Shown here: one piece after another, positions 4,928 through 6,460 of the stretch
Layout: the number at the start of each line of letters is the position of its first letter
How positions within the stretch are numbered: position 1 is the stretch's first letter
From: Desulfatitalea sp.
GTDB lineage: Bacteria > Desulfobacterota > Desulfobacteria > Desulfobacterales > Desulfosarcinaceae
DNA length: 6,460 bases
Direction of reading: 5' to 3'
Assembly: GCA_018224505.1 (NCBI GenBank)
Contig: JAGTVD010000168.1
Coordinates: 1-6,460, forward strand
Translations under genes and position numbers: made by a program
The notes under the pieces: generated by a model
What the model saw: the letters and a program-made list of their open reading frames with translations, nothing else
The model's database searches: none
Told to the model about the DNA's origin: nothing

Positions 4928-6460
4928 TCAGAATCGTGAAGAGGAGAGCGTGCCATCGGCATGGGCCCATGCCTGGGAATAGGACTTCATCATTTGGTCG
5001 GCCTCGGCGTCACGCCCCTGGGCTTTTAAACTCTGCCCAAGTCCGTAAAGGGAATAGCCGTTGTCACGGTATCTTTTCAAATCCTGCCAATAAACGACCT
5101 CCGCCTCGGCCGGATAACCGGCTTCGATCAATACAGCCCCCAAGGTATGGCGCACGGGATAGTACCAATCCGGTGGTTCGTTATACATCAGGCTGTCCTC
5201 CAACCGCACCGCCCTCTCCAGGTGGCTGATAGCGGCATCGAAACGTTTCTGCTTGGCAGCCAGTTCACCGGCCAGTACTTCGCTTGCGATTGACATCAGG
5301 GTCGGCGCACTGCCAAAGCCGACCATCTCATGGTGAGATGCAGGATCCAGGGCAAGGGCCTTCAGGGCTTCAAGTTCCTTTTGAGCCAGTTTGGGTCGGT
5401 CCGTATGCGTATAGGCCATACCGCGGCTGTAGTGCCAGATGCCGGTCATGTATCGCCACTTTGCGGGCGGTTTCGGTTCGGCCAATACCCCTTCCCACTG
5501 ACCGAAGCGTACCATTGCGAAAAGGGGCATGCTCGCAAAGGTTTGATACAACCCCCAGGTATTTCCGGAGAAATCATCGGGCACTTTCGAGGCCACCTTG
5601 CGGGCGGTTGCCAGGGCCTTATCCTGATTGCCCATCATCAGAGCGGCCCAGGCCTGGAAATGGATGTTGTGGGGATAGTATCCGAGCGGATAGATACCCT
5701 GGGCGCGGCACTGGACCAGATAGTCCTCGTCGGCTTTGGCCGCCTGGCCGTTCAGTTCGAACGATTCGGCGTAGCGTCCCAATTGCATATAAATATGAGT
5801 GGGCATATGAACCAGGTGCCCGGCTCCCGGCGTTAGACCCCGCAAGCGGTCTGCTGCAGCAAGACCGCGGTCCGCGTCGATCGACTCGACGGCATGGATA
5901 TAATAGTGCAACGCGCCTTCATGGGCCGGGTCGCGCTGCATCACCAACTCCAGCGTTTTCAAGATATCGGGTGTGTGCGGTTTGGGCCGGTTGTCCCGGG
6001 TCCAGTAGTCCCATGGGGAAAGATTCATCAAGGCAGCGGCATAGAGCGTGGCGGCATCGCTATCCTCGGGATATTGGGTGTGCAATTTTTTCATGGCCTC
6101 CGCATAGGCGGCATCCAGCGGCGCGCGATCGGCCGTCGGGTCTGCAGTGTATCGCTCGGCCAATGCTTCAATATAAGCCTTCTCTTTTGCCGAGGCTTTG
6201 TCTTTATGGGCCAGCGCCATTTGAATGGCCTCGTAGGCCTGCGGCACCACCTCGGCGGACATCGGCAGGTTCAAATTGGGACCCAGAACCAACGCCCAGC
6301 CCCAGTAGGCCATGGCACATTCCGGATCGTGCCGAACAGCCTCCTTGAAGCTGCGCAGGGCCTCCTGGTGATTGAACGCATAGGTCAACCGAAGCCCTTG
6401 ATCGAAAAAAAACTGGGCCTTTTCCGACTCTGTGCTGACCGGAAGATGCGTATTGCCGAC
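4928..6460 (-). CDS. large TPR-repeat protein with conserved-looking histidine motifs, start outside window
   Basis: The frame is open from the right edge to the TGA at 4928-4930, giving 510 visible residues; the N-terminus is missing. The TTG at 6386-6388 is probably not the start, because the 24 codons before it (VGNTHLPVSTESEKAQFFFDQG) read straight into the first repeat. Visible numbering starts at that Val. TPR-like helix pairs recur throughout, for example about 34-55 (HQEALRSFKEAVRHDPECAM), 230-245, 395-420 (RFDAAISHLERAVRLED) and 450-490. Between them lie histidine clusters: HYYIHAVE (185-192), HLVHMPTHIY (215-224) and HNIHF (264-268). I associate this layout with a widespread family of uncharacterised bacterial TPR proteins of about 550-600 residues; no enzymatic role is known to me. 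Location cannot be judged without the N-terminus. It converges on the small TPR gene but shows no obvious sequence relation beyond the repeat type. Confidence 0.85.
   Translation of the reverse strand, partial: VGNTHLPVSTESEKAQFFFDQGLRLTYAFNHQEALRSFKEAVRHDPECAMAYWGWALVLGPNLNLPMSAEVVPQAYEAIQMALAHKDKASAKEKAYIEALAERYTADPTADRAPLDAAYAEAMKKLHTQYPEDSDAATLYAAALMNLSPWDYWTRDNRPKPHTPDILKTLELVMQRDPAHEGALHYYIHAVESIDADRGLAAADRLRGLTPGAGHLVHMPTHIYMQLGRYAESFELNGQAAKADEDYLVQCRAQGIYPLGYYPHNIHFQAWAALMMGNQDKALATARKVASKVPDDFSGNTWGLYQTFASMPLFAMVRFGQWEGVLAEPKPPAKWRYMTGIWHYSRGMAYTHTDRPKLAQKELEALKALALDPASHHEMVGFGSAPTLMSIASEVLAGELAAKQKRFDAAISHLERAVRLEDSLMYNEPPDWYYPVRHTLGAVLIEAGYPAEAEVVYWQDLKRYRDNGYSLYGLGQSLKAQGRDAEADQMMKSYSQAWAHADGTLSSSRF

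Noticed and set aside
5284..6348. A 354-codon open frame on the plus strand opposite the large TPR gene
   Set aside because: Its product is rich in Arg, Pro and Ser with no family-like pattern, and the minus-strand frame is clearly a TPR protein. It is a shadow frame caused by GC-rich codon use.
4320..6460. Idea that the two TPR genes are a recent duplication or inverted repeat
   Set aside because: They share only the general TPR pattern; length, spacing of repeats and the histidine motifs differ.

Overview
The window looks like ordinary bacterial chromosome, about 55-60% GC by eye. It holds four genes complete at both ends on the flanks of a divergent region, one further complete gene, and two genes cut by the window edges. 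The short methyltransferase fragment at the left edge and the Nudix/metallo-hydrolase pair look most like genes of Desulfobacterota (Desulfosarcina-type sulfate reducers). That assignment comes from recall of protein style, not from a search, and is only moderately secure.

Left part, minus strand (1-2199). Transcription runs leftward from an SGNH/GDSL hydrolase with an N-terminal membrane anchor, to a molybdopterin sulfite-oxidase-type enzyme, to the N-terminus of a SAM-dependent methyltransferase that continues past position 1. The gaps are 141 and 98 bases, and two of the three genes have recognisable sigma70-like promoters of their own (2331-2359 and 1380-1409). They are therefore collinear rather than a tight operon.

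Middle part, plus strand (2384-3979). A Nudix hydrolase of the CoA-pyrophosphatase type is followed 60 bases later by a LACTB2-like metallo-beta-lactamase-fold hydrolase with a C-terminal winged helix. The pair probably forms one transcription unit. The 184-base divergent region between SGNH and Nudix holds a good minus-strand promoter, a 10-base perfect palindrome just downstream of its predicted start site, and a weaker plus-strand promoter overlapping its -35 box.

Right part (3980-6460). A 340-base non-coding spacer contains several inverted repeats, including a perfect 11-base one, and a possible promoter. It leads to a small exported protein with three TPR repeats (4320-4838), which ends in a tandem pair of hairpins, the second a classic rho-independent terminator. 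A large TPR-type protein converges from the right edge (4928-6460, start outside the window). It carries clustered histidine motifs of unknown function.

I saw no mobile element, CRISPR array, tRNA or rRNA, and no clear sign of a new multi-gene system. The points most worth a second look are the apparently cytoplasmic sulfite oxidase in a likely sulfate reducer, the Nudix/LACTB2-like pair, the palindromic operator candidate, and the structured spacer before the small TPR gene.
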